Program-made: the position numbers and the translations under genes
Source: Aureibaculum flavum
GTDB taxonomy: Bacteria; Bacteroidota; Bacteroidia; Flavobacteriales; Flavobacteriaceae
DNA length: 64,000 nucleotides
Assembly (NCBI RefSeq): GCF_016406085.1
Contig: NZ_JAEHFJ010000003.1
Span: forward strand, 62,001-126,000
Direction of reading: 5' to 3'
Shown here: one piece after another, positions 54,555 to 63,850 of the stretch
Position numbering within the stretch: position 1 is the stretch's first letter
Layout of the letters: each line of letters begins with the position of its first letter
The notes under the pieces: model-generated
Databases searched by the model: none
Told to the model about the DNA's origin: nothing
Seen by the model: only the letters and a program-made list of their open reading frames with translations

Positions 54555-56945
54555 CTAGAATTTTAAGGTAACCCCTACCAAAAAGTTAGTAGTTGCCTGC
54601 GGATAATATCCTGCTCCTTCTATAGTTGTGGTCGCATTTGGTACTGACCATGTATCATCATACGTATAATAATAGCCATTAGAAACATACTCTTTGTTAA
54701 AAATATTATTTACCAAAGCCGAAATTACAATAGATTTGAAGATACTTTTAGGTTTCAATTCATAAAACAAATTAAAATCACTCACAAAGTAGCTCTCTAA
54801 CTTCGATTTATCTGAATCCGTATTCCCCATGTACTGTTGACCAATATATTTACTTAAAAAAGAGATTTGCAAATTATTTAAGGGTCTATATACAAAAGCA
54901 TTTGAAGCTACAATATCTGGTGAAAAAGAAATATTTGTTTTCCCTAAATTCACTAATTCTCCATCCAATTGCGTCTTATATTTAATATTTTTATTAGTAC
55001 TGAATGCAACTGCAGGTTGAATAGCAAATTGATCTAAAAATTGAATTTGTGCATCAAGTTCTAGTCCCAAACGGTAACTCTCTCCACTATTTGCTCTAAT
55101 AGGTGAACCTACATCGTCCAAGGCTCCTGTTAAAACCAACTGCTCATTATAAAGCATATAGTATATATTACTGTTTACTTTTACATTTCCTTTATCATAC
55201 CTCCAGCCCAATTCGAAATCATTTAATTGTTCTGGCTTAACATTCGCATTGGTTTCAAAATCATCTTTATTGGGCTCTCTATTCGCTCTTGCATAAGAAA
55301 AATAAAGGTTGTTTTCTGGATTTAAAAAATAAGTAACTCCCGCTTTCGGGTTAAAAAAGTTATAATTTTTATCGATAACCAAAGGCACTCTATCAGAATT
55401 TAATCCGGTTGTTTTATAATCTACCATTCGTAATTGCAAATCGCCAAAGAGACTAAATTTGTCGTTCAATTTATAAGTGGCTTTAGTAAACAAACTAAAA
55501 TCTTTCTTAGTTCCGTTACCATCATAATAACGATGATTAATTGAATTATCACCAGAAAATTGTGCCCAAATCACTTCACCAAAATGATCTCCATCATAGT
55601 AACTATATGAACCTCCTCCCGTAATATTTAAGTTGTCCTTTTTATAATTTACAGAAGCATTTGCCACATAAAAATCATTATCTAACCACTTACGTCTAAC
55701 CAAATCTGTTTCATCAATAACTGTAGCACCAACATTAATTTCCGCCAAACCATAATCAGAAAAACTCTCCTCTTCTTTATATTGTTCATAATAACCACGT
55801 CCATAAGTGTAATTAAGTCCAATGTTTGTTGACCAGTTATTGGTTATACGTTGGTTCCAATGCAATTGAAAATGGTCTTGTTTATAATCGTCAACTTCAT
55901 TATCATAAAATTGTGGATTTCCATTAACATCCTTATAACTTCCTGAAATATTATAAGTTCTATTATTCTCTAAAATATCTAAATCCTCAATTCCATTCCA
56001 AGCTAAATACGTATTTTCATGTCCACCAAAAACTACCGCTTTTAACAATGTATTATCATCTACATACGCTGCTTGTAAAAAGTAAGATTTTAAATTGGCC
56101 TGAGCTCTATCAACATAGCCATCAGATTTTATCTGTGATAAACGCCCTGCAATTTCAATATGATCATTCAGTAAACCAGTACTAAATTTTACAGTATGTT
56201 TACGGGTGTTAAAACTTCCAAAAGAATTTGAAATTTCACCGTTTGCACTTTCAGAAATGGCATCAGTTAGCACGTTTATACTTGCACCAAATGCACCAGA
56301 ACCGTTTGTAGAGGTACCCACACCACGTTGTAATTGTAAATTTTCTACTGACGAAGAAAAGTCAGGTAAATTAACCCAAAAAGTACCTAAAGACTCTTGG
56401 TCATTATAAGGAATGCCATTAATAGTAATGTTAGTAGATTGTGCACTAACGCCACGAACTCGAATACCTGTGTAACCAATACCAGCCCCTGCATCACTTG
56501 TAGTTACAACCGAAGGCATATAATTCATTAAAATAGGAATATCTTGACCTAAATTACGTTTTTCAATTTCAACTTTCTCAAGATTTGAATGCGTTATCGG
56601 AGAAGAAGCATCAACGCGTACTGCTTTTACCAATACTTCGTCTAGTAACTTTGGATTTTCAACAATTCTAACATCTAATTTTTTATCTGCATAGAGGTAA
56701 AATGATTTTGAAATAGATTGCCCCATAAAACTAAAAACCAATGTATATTGACCTTTACTAAGGTTTAATTTATAAAACCCTTTAAGATCAGTGGCTGTAC
56801 CACTGTCTGTGTCTTTAATTAATACCGTTGCACCTGTTAAGGGTTGCTCGTTTTGGTCAAAAACGTTACCTGAAACAGTAAATTCTTGTCCGTAAACACA
56901 AAAAGAAAGCACAAAAAGAAATGCGAATAGAAATAAATTTTTCAT
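54555..56945 (-). CDS. TonB-dependent receptor, probable thiamin transporter
   Basis: A 796-residue outer-membrane receptor. Signal peptide ends near CVYGQ (20); a carboxypeptidase-like regulatory domain follows (FTVSGNVFDQNEQPLTGATVL), then the plug with LNYMPSVVTTSDAGAGIGYTG.. the RVRGVSAQSTNITING and NGSGAFGASINVLT segments and the barrel, ending in FLVGVTLKF. No SusD-like partner is present, so it is a classical receptor for a small substrate. A TPP riboswitch lies 130 nt upstream on the same strand, and this gene is alone on the transcript, which makes it a thiamin or thiamin-precursor receptor. The substrate is inferred from the riboswitch. Confidence 0.88.
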   Translation of the reverse strand: MKNLFLFAFLFVLSFCVYGQEFTVSGNVFDQNEQPLTGATVLIKDTDSGTATDLKGFYKLNLSKGQYTLVFSFMGQSISKSFYLYADKKLDVRIVENPKLLDEVLVKAVRVDASSPITHSNLEKVEIEKRNLGQDIPILMNYMPSVVTTSDAGAGIGYTGIRVRGVSAQSTNITINGIPYNDQESLGTFWVNLPDFSSSVENLQLQRGVGTSTNGSGAFGASINVLTDAISESANGEISNSFGSFNTRKHTVKFSTGLLNDHIEIAGRLSQIKSDGYVDRAQANLKSYFLQAAYVDDNTLLKAVVFGGHENTYLAWNGIEDLDILENNRTYNISGSYKDVNGNPQFYDNEVDDYKQDHFQLHWNQRITNNWSTNIGLNYTYGRGYYEQYKEEESFSDYGLAEINVGATVIDETDLVRRKWLDNDFYVANASVNYKKDNLNITGGGSYSYYDGDHFGEVIWAQFSGDNSINHRYYDGNGTKKDFSLFTKATYKLNDKFSLFGDLQLRMVDYKTTGLNSDRVPLVIDKNYNFFNPKAGVTYFLNPENNLYFSYARANREPNKDDFETNANVKPEQLNDFELGWRYDKGNVKVNSNIYYMLYNEQLVLTGALDDVGSPIRANSGESYRLGLELDAQIQFLDQFAIQPAVAFSTNKNIKYKTQLDGELVNLGKTNISFSPDIVASNAFVYRPLNNLQISFLSKYIGQQYMGNTDSDKSKLESYFVSDFNLFYELKPKSIFKSIVISALVNNIFNKEYVSNGYYYTYDDTWSVPNATTTIEGAGYYPQATTNFLVGVTLKF

Positions 56946-57074
56946 ACGATTAAGTATAGTTTTAAATAATTAATCGAATAAAAAGAGGTAATTATTCTTC
57001 AGTTTATATAATTGATTTTTTTGAAGCCATAACTTCAATGAACAATGAAAAGTACAAATGACTTTTTAATGTCA

Positions 57075-57149
57075 ACTTCCCTAAACAGCATTATCTGTTC
57101 TAGGTTCAATGGGTATAATCTCAGCCGATATTAGGCACCCCTTTATTGA
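57075..57149 (-). ncRNA. TPP riboswitch (THI element)
   Basis: The minus strand has, in the right order, the conserved parts of the TPP aptamer: GGGGTGCC near 57144, CTGAGA with ACCC (the CTGAGATTATACCC box), TTGAACCT and, at the 3' end, the AACAGATAATGCTG hairpin and TAGGGAAG. Both arms of the ligand pocket (TGAGA and GATAATGC) match well. It sits between a consensus promoter and the TonB receptor, with 129 nt to the ATG. The expression platform is not obvious: a hairpin at about 57018-57033 is followed by A's, not T's, so control may be at translation. Confidence 0.9.
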
Positions 57150-57156
57150 GACAATG

Positions 57157-57189
57157 CAAATGTAGAGTAGAATTATCAATTACCAACAA
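57157..57189 (-). promoter_or_regulatory. Promoter for the TPP-riboswitch transcript
   Basis: On the minus strand TTG at 57186-57184 (a second TTG at 57189), 19-nt spacer and TACATTTG at 57164-57157. The start would be about 57150, right at the 5' edge of the riboswitch. Confidence 0.7.
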
Positions 57190-57392
57190 TCATTTATATT
57201 TATTTTTTAAATCTATGAAAATTAGCTCCTTAAAATTTAGAAATGTAAGTTCAATAATATTTATATTGAAAATACAGCAAATAACTAATATTTATCTTAA
57301 AAAATAAAACTATTGATAAAAAGAGCATCTATACACCAAACATTTATTAACAACACTTTAAAAACAGTTGAAAAGTTAATGTTTTCTTAAAG

Positions 57393-57421
57393 TTGCAATT
57401 GCTTTAAAAACATTATTTTTG
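57393..57421 (+). promoter_or_regulatory. Promoter for the 57457 TonB receptor
   Basis: TTG at 57393-57395, an 18-nt spacer and TATTTTTG at 57414-57421; the leader would be about 29 nt. Confidence 0.6.
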
Positions 57422-57456
57422 CACGGTAAAATTTAAAACTAATTCAATTTACGCAC

Positions 57457-59997
57457 ATGAAAAAAATTACTCAATTATGTTTGATGTTATTGTTTTTTGT
57501 AATGTCATCAGCAATTTATGCACAAACCATTACAGGTACCATTCTCGATGAATCAGGGCCTTTACCTGGAGCCAATATTATGGAAAAAGGGACAACTAAT
57601 GGTACTACAACAGATTTTGACGGAAAATTTTCGTTAAATGTAAAAGAAAACTCTGGTTCAATAGTTGTTTCTTTTATAGGCTTCACAAATAAAACAGTAA
57701 AATTTACTGTTGTGGCAGGTGAAACTAAAGATTTAGGATCAATAACATTAGCTTCTGACAATGCATTGGATGAAATTATTGTTACCGCTGTTTCTTTTGC
57801 AGTTGATAGAGAAACTCCGGTGGCTGTTTCTACTATTAAAGCTCAAGAAATTGAAGCTAAATTAGGGTCTCAAGAATTTCCTGAAATTTTAAAATCAACA
57901 CCTGGGGTATATGCCACAAAATCTGGTGGTGGTTTTGGAGATGGTAGACTATCTTTAAGAGGTTTTAGCTCTGAAAATGTTGCTGTAATGATTAACGGTG
58001 TCCCGGTTAATGATATGGAGAACGGTGCGGTTTACTGGTCTAACTGGGCTGGTTTAGCAGATGTAACTAGTGCTATGCAAGTTCAAAGAGGTTTAGGTGC
58101 TTCTAAAGTTGCTGTACCTTCAATAGGTGGTACTGTAAATATTTTATCAAAAACTACTGATGTAGAAAAAGGAGGTAGTATTAGTGTAGGTGTTGGTAAT
58201 GATGGTTACCAAAAATATGGAGCTACTGTTTCTACTGGCTTATTAGATAGTGGATGGGCAGTTACTGCTTCTGGAGCCAAAACGAAAAGTGACGGTTATA
58301 TTGATGGAACGCAGGCTGAAGGATATAACTATTTTTTGAATGTTTCTAATCAATTAAATGATAATCATAAAATATCATTTACTACTTTCGGAGCTCCACA
58401 ATGGCACGGCCAAAGACAAAATAGAAGTACTATTGAAACGTATAGAAATGCAGAAAGTGGTACAAGATTCAATCCAGATTGGGGTTTAAGAGACGGTAAC
58501 GTTGTAAATATTGAAGACAACTTTTATCACAAGTCACAATCTTCTTTAAATCACTATTGGACAATAGGTGAAAAGTCTAGTTTATCAACTGCATTATATG
58601 CCTCTTGGGGTAATGGTGGTGGTGGTGGAACTGCTGGTGATTCTAACTTATTCAAACAAAGAATAGGTGGAGACGATCAACCCGTTGATATTGACAACAT
58701 TGTAGAAATAAATAGAGCTGCTGGTGCACAAGGTTTTGGATCTGAAGCTTATTTGAGAGCTTCAAGAAATGACCACAGTTGGTTTGGGGCATTATCAACG
58801 TTTAAAACGGACTTAAATGATAATTTGGCTTTTGTAGCAGGTGTAGATTTAAGAACTTATACTGGTAAACACTTCTCTGAAGTAACTGACTTATTAGGAG
58901 GAGCATATGCTTTAGACAATAATAACGTAAACAACCCTAACGCTGCATTGCAAGTTGGTGACAAACGTGATTACTGGAATGATGGAGATGTAGGATGGCA
59001 AGGTTTATTTACTCAATTAGAGTATAATAACGATGTTCTGGCTGGTTTTATTTCAGCGTCAGTTTCAAACACTTCTTATAGAAGAGTTGACTACTTTAAC
59101 TATTTAGACAGCGATGATTTACAAGAAACTGATAAATACAATTTTGCTGGATTTGGTATAAAAGGGGGTGCAAATTACAACCTAAATGAAAACAATAATG
59201 TTTTTGTAAATATTGGTTATTTAGAAAAAGCACCAGGTTTCGATGCTGTTTTCTTAAACTATGATAACGAACATATTAATGAAGACGCAGTGAATCAAAA
59301 AATATTTAGTTTTGAATTGGGTTACGGATATAGAAGTGAAAAATTTGCAGCTAATGTAAACCTTTACCATACTAAATGGGATGACAGATCATTTACGGAC
59401 AACTTTACAGAAGACAATATTGATTACTTTGTAAATTTATTAGGTGTAAATGCTTTACATCAAGGTGCTGAGTTTGACTTTAATTACAGACCTTCAGATA
59501 AATTAACTTTAACAGGTATGCTATCTTTAGGAAATTGGGAATGGGATAATAACGTTTTAGACGTTCAAGTTTATGACGAAGCTAACAATGCTGTTGGAGA
59601 CCCAATTGATTTATACATTGAAGGTTTAAAAGTTTCTGATGCCGCACAAACAACTGCAGCTTTAGGTTTAAACTATGAAGTAATGGATAAAACTTTTTTC
59701 TCAGTAGATTATAACTATTTTGGTAATTACTATGCTGATTTCGATCCTAACGACAGAACTACGGAAGGTGCTCCACAATCTTGGAAAGCTCCAGATTATA
59801 GTACTTTTGATGCGAGTGTAAGATATGGTTTTGACTTTGGTTCTTTTGACGCTGTATTAACTGCACGTATGAATAATGTATTTGATGCAGAGTATATTGC
59901 TGATGCTAGAGATGGTGCAGATCATGATGCTGCTACTGCTTTAGTTTGGTATGGTTTCGGAAGAACATTTAACTTTAGTGCTAAAATTAATTTTTAA
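57457..59997 (+). CDS. TonB-dependent receptor with lipoprotein partner
   Basis: An 846-residue outer-membrane receptor. Signal peptide ends at IYAQ (23), followed by the regulatory domain (ITGTILDESGPLPGANIMEK), the plug (STPGVYATKSGGGFGDGRLS, MINGVPVNDMENGAVYW, GLGASKVAVPSIGGTVNI) and a barrel ending in FNFSAKINF. It is the classical TonB type, without SusD. The next gene, 10 nt downstream, is a repeat-containing lipoprotein likely to be its surface partner. The VPVNDMENG plug segment is common in Bacteroidota receptors of unknown ligand, so no substrate is assigned. The gene is divergent from the thiamin receptor but its leader carries no riboswitch. Confidence 0.92.
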   Translation: MKKITQLCLMLLFFVMSSAIYAQTITGTILDESGPLPGANIMEKGTTNGTTTDFDGKFSLNVKENSGSIVVSFIGFTNKTVKFTVVAGETKDLGSITLASDNALDEIIVTAVSFAVDRETPVAVSTIKAQEIEAKLGSQEFPEILKSTPGVYATKSGGGFGDGRLSLRGFSSENVAVMINGVPVNDMENGAVYWSNWAGLADVTSAMQVQRGLGASKVAVPSIGGTVNILSKTTDVEKGGSISVGVGNDGYQKYGATVSTGLLDSGWAVTASGAKTKSDGYIDGTQAEGYNYFLNVSNQLNDNHKISFTTFGAPQWHGQRQNRSTIETYRNAESGTRFNPDWGLRDGNVVNIEDNFYHKSQSSLNHYWTIGEKSSLSTALYASWGNGGGGGTAGDSNLFKQRIGGDDQPVDIDNIVEINRAAGAQGFGSEAYLRASRNDHSWFGALSTFKTDLNDNLAFVAGVDLRTYTGKHFSEVTDLLGGAYALDNNNVNNPNAALQVGDKRDYWNDGDVGWQGLFTQLEYNNDVLAGFISASVSNTSYRRVDYFNYLDSDDLQETDKYNFAGFGIKGGANYNLNENNNVFVNIGYLEKAPGFDAVFLNYDNEHINEDAVNQKIFSFELGYGYRSEKFAANVNLYHTKWDDRSFTDNFTEDNIDYFVNLLGVNALHQGAEFDFNYRPSDKLTLTGMLSLGNWEWDNNVLDVQVYDEANNAVGDPIDLYIEGLKVSDAAQTTAALGLNYEVMDKTFFSVDYNYFGNYYADFDPNDRTTEGAPQSWKAPDYSTFDASVRYGFDFGSFDAVLTARMNNVFDAEYIADARDGADHDAATALVWYGFGRTFNFSAKINF

Positions 59998-60007
59998 ACA
60001 AAAAAAC

Positions 60008-61075
60008 ATGAAAAAAATATTTTATTTAATACTAGTTTTAGGTGTAGTTTTAACAAGCTGTGATCCTATGGACGATATTCATGCTGAAATAGATGCTCAG
60101 CAAAAGGTAATAACTGGCGAAATTAATTTGACTTTATCTGATGATGATTATGATGATTTAGATTTGAGTTATGGTAGCTTCAACTCTGTTGATGATGCTA
60201 AAACTATGATTCCAGGTTTACTTACAGAAAAATATCCTGTTTGGGGTGAAGGTTCTTTAGTAACAGCAACTTTTAAATGGTATAATCCTATTAAAACATA
60301 TGATGCTCCAATTTATACGTTGACAAACGACGAACAAAATGAGGTAACCGGAAGTACGTACGGTAATTTTGATAGAGATTATTACATCTTCGACTATTTA
60401 GAAGCAAAATACCCTAACCCAAGTGAAGGTGATTTTTATTCTCTTAGATATGATTATTACAATGGAAATAATATTACTTTAACGGATGGGTTTGCTTACG
60501 AAAATGGAGATTGGACCAAATTTACTGGTTTTACAGAAGATCAGTATAATGCTATGGGAGAATCATACCCTAACTTTTCTAGTGCTGATGAGGCTGATGC
60601 CAAAATACCAATTGCTTTAATAGACATTAATAAATATGACCCTAAAGAAGCAGGATATATCGCTTTAGCAATGTACGAATTGTATGTTGGTGGCGGTGTA
60701 ACAAAAAGTTTTACAAGTGCATATGTTTTTGATGGCACTTCATGGTCTAAATACAATAATGTAGCCAATGAAACTATCAAATTTGGCCATGATGGTACTA
60801 CTTGGGTACCAGATAATACAATTAAATATACGTTAACCAGTGCTGATTATGAATTAGTTGGAAATGGTAATTATGGTAATTTTGATGTTAGAGCAGGTAA
60901 AGCAGAAGAAAGTGAAGACGTTCGTTTAGAAAAAATAAATACAATTTTATTAAACAACTTCCCTAGTGATGCAGAAGGTCAAAAATATTCAGTTTCGTAT
61001 AATGTATACAATGGTGCAAACGCAGTTTACACTATGAATGTTATTAAAGTAGGTTCTGAATACATACTTCAATAA
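60008..61075 (+). CDS. Lipoprotein with four internal repeats
   Basis: A 355-residue lipoprotein; the start at 60008 yields the signal MKKIFYLILVLGVVLTSC with Cys18, whereas the frame open from 59951 overlaps the upstream gene. The mature part is made of four related modules of about 70-90 residues, each starting with an LTxxDY/LSDDDY phrase, then YGxF and a YxxYNG segment: near residues 45, 105, 175 and 275 (LSDDDYDDLDLSYGSF; LTNDEQNEVTGSTYGNF; FTEDQYNAMGESYPNF; LTSADYELVGNGNYGNF). I know no named family. Position directly after a TonB receptor points to a surface substrate-binding partner. Confidence 0.75.
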   Translation: MKKIFYLILVLGVVLTSCDPMDDIHAEIDAQQKVITGEINLTLSDDDYDDLDLSYGSFNSVDDAKTMIPGLLTEKYPVWGEGSLVTATFKWYNPIKTYDAPIYTLTNDEQNEVTGSTYGNFDRDYYIFDYLEAKYPNPSEGDFYSLRYDYYNGNNITLTDGFAYENGDWTKFTGFTEDQYNAMGESYPNFSSADEADAKIPIALIDINKYDPKEAGYIALAMYELYVGGGVTKSFTSAYVFDGTSWSKYNNVANETIKFGHDGTTWVPDNTIKYTLTSADYELVGNGNYGNFDVRAGKAEESEDVRLEKINTILLNNFPSDAEGQKYSVSYNVYNGANAVYTMNVIKVGSEYILQ

Positions 61076-61095
61076 AATTTAAAAATTAAAAATTT

Positions 61096-61132
61096 AAACC
61101 TCCCAATCTTTATTAGATTGGGAGGTTTTTTT
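61096..61132 (+). terminator. Terminator after the receptor-lipoprotein operon
   Basis: A 14-bp stem (61096-61109 with 61115-61128) with a short loop is followed by a T-run; it ends about 14 nt before the next ATG. Confidence 0.87.
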
Positions 61133-61145
61133 ATCTTTACAACTT

Positions 61146-62501
61146 ATGAGAAAAATTGTATTTTTAGTATTCATCAGTTTTGTTTTTATTAATTGCAGTA
61201 GTGATAGTGGTAACACTGTTAAACCGGACCCCGATCCAGTTCCTGTGGTAAAACCGGTTGCCGTTAACGACAATCTTAATGCTACAGAAGATACGCCTTT
61301 AGTAATTTCAACTTTACTAAATAATGATACTGATTTAGGAACTGCAAAAATCACATCTTTTGATACTTCCAGCACTAAAGACGGTACAATTGTAGATAAC
61401 AGAGATAATACCTATACATATACTGCACCAGATAGTTATGTTGGTAGTGATACTTTTACCTATACTATTTGTGATAAAGAAACCCCTCAAAATTGTTCAA
61501 CAGCAACGGTTACTATAAATGTCGCTGATGAAGGCACTCCTATTGCTGTAGATGATACGTATAGCAGTACAAAAAACACCACGAGAATCTTTACAGATTT
61601 TTTAGATAACGACACTTTATTAGATGATGCCATTATTAGTTCTGTTGACAATTCAAGCTCAACAGGCACTGTAACATTAAATGACAACGGAAGCATTACT
61701 TATACACCCCAAAACAATTTTATTGGTGATGACACTTTTACCTATACAATTTGTGATGATGACACTCCCAATTCAACGTGTGTAACTGCGTCAATTACTA
61801 TTTCTATACTTGAATCGTTATCATTTAACATACCAACAGGTTTAGTTTCTTATTATGAAAATCTAGGACTAACTACTGATTCTGATTTAAACAAGGAGCT
61901 ATTAAGTGATTTTACTACTGCACAACATACTACCATTTTATCTTATGCACAACGCCATACGTATTTATACAATGCTGATGCTGATCTTGTTGATACAGAC
62001 AGTGTTGTTTTAATGTACTCTGGCGTAAAAACATTTTGGAAAGAATATACTTCTAATACAAATTCGTATAGTCCTCAAACATTTAATACAGAACATATTT
62101 ACCCACAATCATTGTTAAGTTCTACAGGTGCTGTTACTGATTTACACCATTTAAGATCTTGTAATGATGCTGTTAATTCAAGTAGAAGTAATTATGCATT
62201 TACTGACGGTAGCGGGACTTACAAATTAGTTAATAATAAATGGTATCCTGGAGATGATTGGCGTGGAGACGTGGCAAGAATGATAATGTATTTAAATATT
62301 CGATATGGTGAAACTTTTGAAAAAGTGGGTACCCTAGATTTATTTTTAGCATGGAACATTGCAGATCCTGTTTCAGATTTTGAAGTCCAAAGAAACAATG
62401 TTATTGAATCTGCCCAAGGTAATAGAAACCCGTTTATTGATAATCCTTATATCGCCACTTTAATTTATGGAGGTAATGATGCCGAAAATAAATGGCAATA
62501 A
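61146..62501 (+). CDS. Secreted endonuclease I with two Ig-like domains
   Basis: A 451-residue surface lipoprotein nuclease. The lipobox is VFINC (Cys17). Two tandem Ig/cadherin-like modules follow (about 35-118 and 119-210), each with the AVNDNLNATEDT / VDDTYSSTKNT opening and the GSDTFTYTICD / GDDTFTYTICD close. The C-terminal catalytic domain is of the endonuclease I (EndA/NucM) family: NTEHIYPQSLL with the key His, DLHHLRSCNDAVNSSRSNYAF and WRGDVARMIMYLNIRY. It should cut extracellular DNA, and the Ig-like stalk would hold the domain away from the cell. Confidence 0.9.
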   Translation: MRKIVFLVFISFVFINCSSDSGNTVKPDPDPVPVVKPVAVNDNLNATEDTPLVISTLLNNDTDLGTAKITSFDTSSTKDGTIVDNRDNTYTYTAPDSYVGSDTFTYTICDKETPQNCSTATVTINVADEGTPIAVDDTYSSTKNTTRIFTDFLDNDTLLDDAIISSVDNSSSTGTVTLNDNGSITYTPQNNFIGDDTFTYTICDDDTPNSTCVTASITISILESLSFNIPTGLVSYYENLGLTTDSDLNKELLSDFTTAQHTTILSYAQRHTYLYNADADLVDTDSVVLMYSGVKTFWKEYTSNTNSYSPQTFNTEHIYPQSLLSSTGAVTDLHHLRSCNDAVNSSRSNYAFTDGSGTYKLVNNKWYPGDDWRGDVARMIMYLNIRYGETFEKVGTLDLFLAWNIADPVSDFEVQRNNVIESAQGNRNPFIDNPYIATLIYGGNDAENKWQ

Positions 62502-62539
62502 TATTTACTATTTTTATTTTAACTCAAATATAAAATGAC

Positions 62540-62977
62540 ATGATGAAAATGATTCACTCTTATTGGGCTTATTTAGTACTAGCCTTATTAATAATAGCAA
62601 CTGTAAATGCTATCATAGGTTTAACCCAAAACAAAGAGTTTAAAGATAAAGATTTACGTATTTCTTTGTTTACGTTAATTGTTACACATATTCAATTACT
62701 AATTGGCTTGGGTTATTATTTTATGTCGCCATCATACAAAGCATTAAAGACCGTTGGCATGAGTGAAGCTATGGGCAACCCTGGTTTACGTTTATTAAGT
62801 GTAGAACATCCTTTAATGATAATAATAGGTATTGTTTTTATCACAATTGGCTGGTCTAAACATAAAAAACAAACTTCTGATAAAGCTAAGTTTAAATCAA
62901 TTGCTGTTTTTTACGGATTGGGTTTATTATTTATATTGAGTAGAATTCCTTGGAGTCAATGGTTCAGTCAGTTATAA
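62540..62977 (+). CDS. Small four-helix membrane protein
   Basis: A 145-residue integral membrane protein with four predicted segments (about 8-25, 42-60, 90-108 and 121-138). It has His residues in the first and third helices (MIHSYWAYL; VEHPLMIII), which in this fold could bind haem, and the family is sometimes called cytochrome-b-like; I cannot confirm that. It starts at 62540 (or the adjacent ATG at 62543). It lies 38 nt after the endonuclease gene and may share its transcript. Function unknown. Confidence 0.7.
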   Translation: MMKMIHSYWAYLVLALLIIATVNAIIGLTQNKEFKDKDLRISLFTLIVTHIQLLIGLGYYFMSPSYKALKTVGMSEAMGNPGLRLLSVEHPLMIIIGIVFITIGWSKHKKQTSDKAKFKSIAVFYGLGLLFILSRIPWSQWFSQL

Positions 62978-63055
62978 GGCTTTAGATGTATAAGTAAAAT
63001 TAATTTTTACAAATTAATTCTATTTTAAAATTCAAAAATCGTTAATAAGTACTCG

Positions 63056-63844
63056 TTACTCTGCACTCAATTTGAACTCATCTCTATCTTCTAAAAATTT
63101 AAATTTATCTCTAGTGCTAAAGAGTTTTTGTTTTGAAAGTGTTATGACTTCCGTAGTATTTTCATAAGGTTGCATTTTAGAAATTTGCACCCCTAAAGCA
63201 TCAAAAGCAATGGAGTTACCTGTGTATTCGTAGTTGTTATTATCGGTTCCAATTCTATTAACACCAACACAATAACTCATGTTTTCTATAGCTCGTGCTT
63301 TCAGTAAAGTATGCCATGCTTCAATTCTAGGTTTTGGCCAATTGGCAACATAGAATAATAAGTCATAATTTTCAGTATTTCTAGCCCAAACAGGAAAGCG
63401 AAGATCGTAACACACCATTGGACAAATTTTCCATCCTTTATAGTCTACTATTAATTTTTCAGAACCTGCTGTATATAGTTTGTTCTCACCTGCCAATGTA
63501 AACGTATGCCTTTTATCATACGTTTTTAGTTCTCCATTAGGATAAACAAATAACAACCGATTATAATATTTTTGGTCCTCTTCTATAACAATACTCCCTG
63601 AAATTGCAGTATTCCTTTTTTTAGCCAACTTTTTTAACCATTCCACCGTTTTACCAGACATGGTTTCCGAGACATTTGCTGGCTGCATGGTAAAGCCTGA
63701 AGTAAACATTTCTGGCAGCATAATTAAATCAATCTCTTCAGAAATACTTTCTATATGTGAAGTTAAATTAAGCCTATTTTGCTCTCGGTTTTCCCAAGCC
63801 AAATCTGTTTGAACAATTGCAATTTTAAGAATTCCAGAAATCAT
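63056..63844 (-). CDS. Nitrilase-family amidohydrolase (omega-amidase-like)
   Basis: A 262-residue carbon-nitrogen hydrolase. The catalytic triad is Glu45 (LPEMFTSGF), Lys111 (YDKRHTF) and Cys145 (CPMVCYDLRFPVWAR). Overall pattern, including the MFTSGFTMQP and ARAIENMSYCVGVNR segments, fits the omega-amidase group (YafV-like) that hydrolyses alpha-ketoglutaramate and related amides. Length is normal. It lies 6 nt after the DUF559 gene on the same strand. The substrate is inferred from the family. Confidence 0.9.
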   Translation of the reverse strand: MISGILKIAIVQTDLAWENREQNRLNLTSHIESISEEIDLIMLPEMFTSGFTMQPANVSETMSGKTVEWLKKLAKKRNTAISGSIVIEEDQKYYNRLLFVYPNGELKTYDKRHTFTLAGENKLYTAGSEKLIVDYKGWKICPMVCYDLRFPVWARNTENYDLLFYVANWPKPRIEAWHTLLKARAIENMSYCVGVNRIGTDNNNYEYTGNSIAFDALGVQISKMQPYENTTEVITLSKQKLFSTRDKFKFLEDRDEFKLSAE

Positions 63845-63850
63845 ATTTTT

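Noticed and set aside
57018-57033. Riboswitch terminator hairpin
   Set aside because: The hairpin after the TPP aptamer is followed by A's on the transcript strand, not U's, so it is not an intrinsic terminator.
59951-60007. Upstream ATG for the repeat lipoprotein
   Set aside because: It lies within the preceding receptor gene; the lipoprotein signal starts at 60008.
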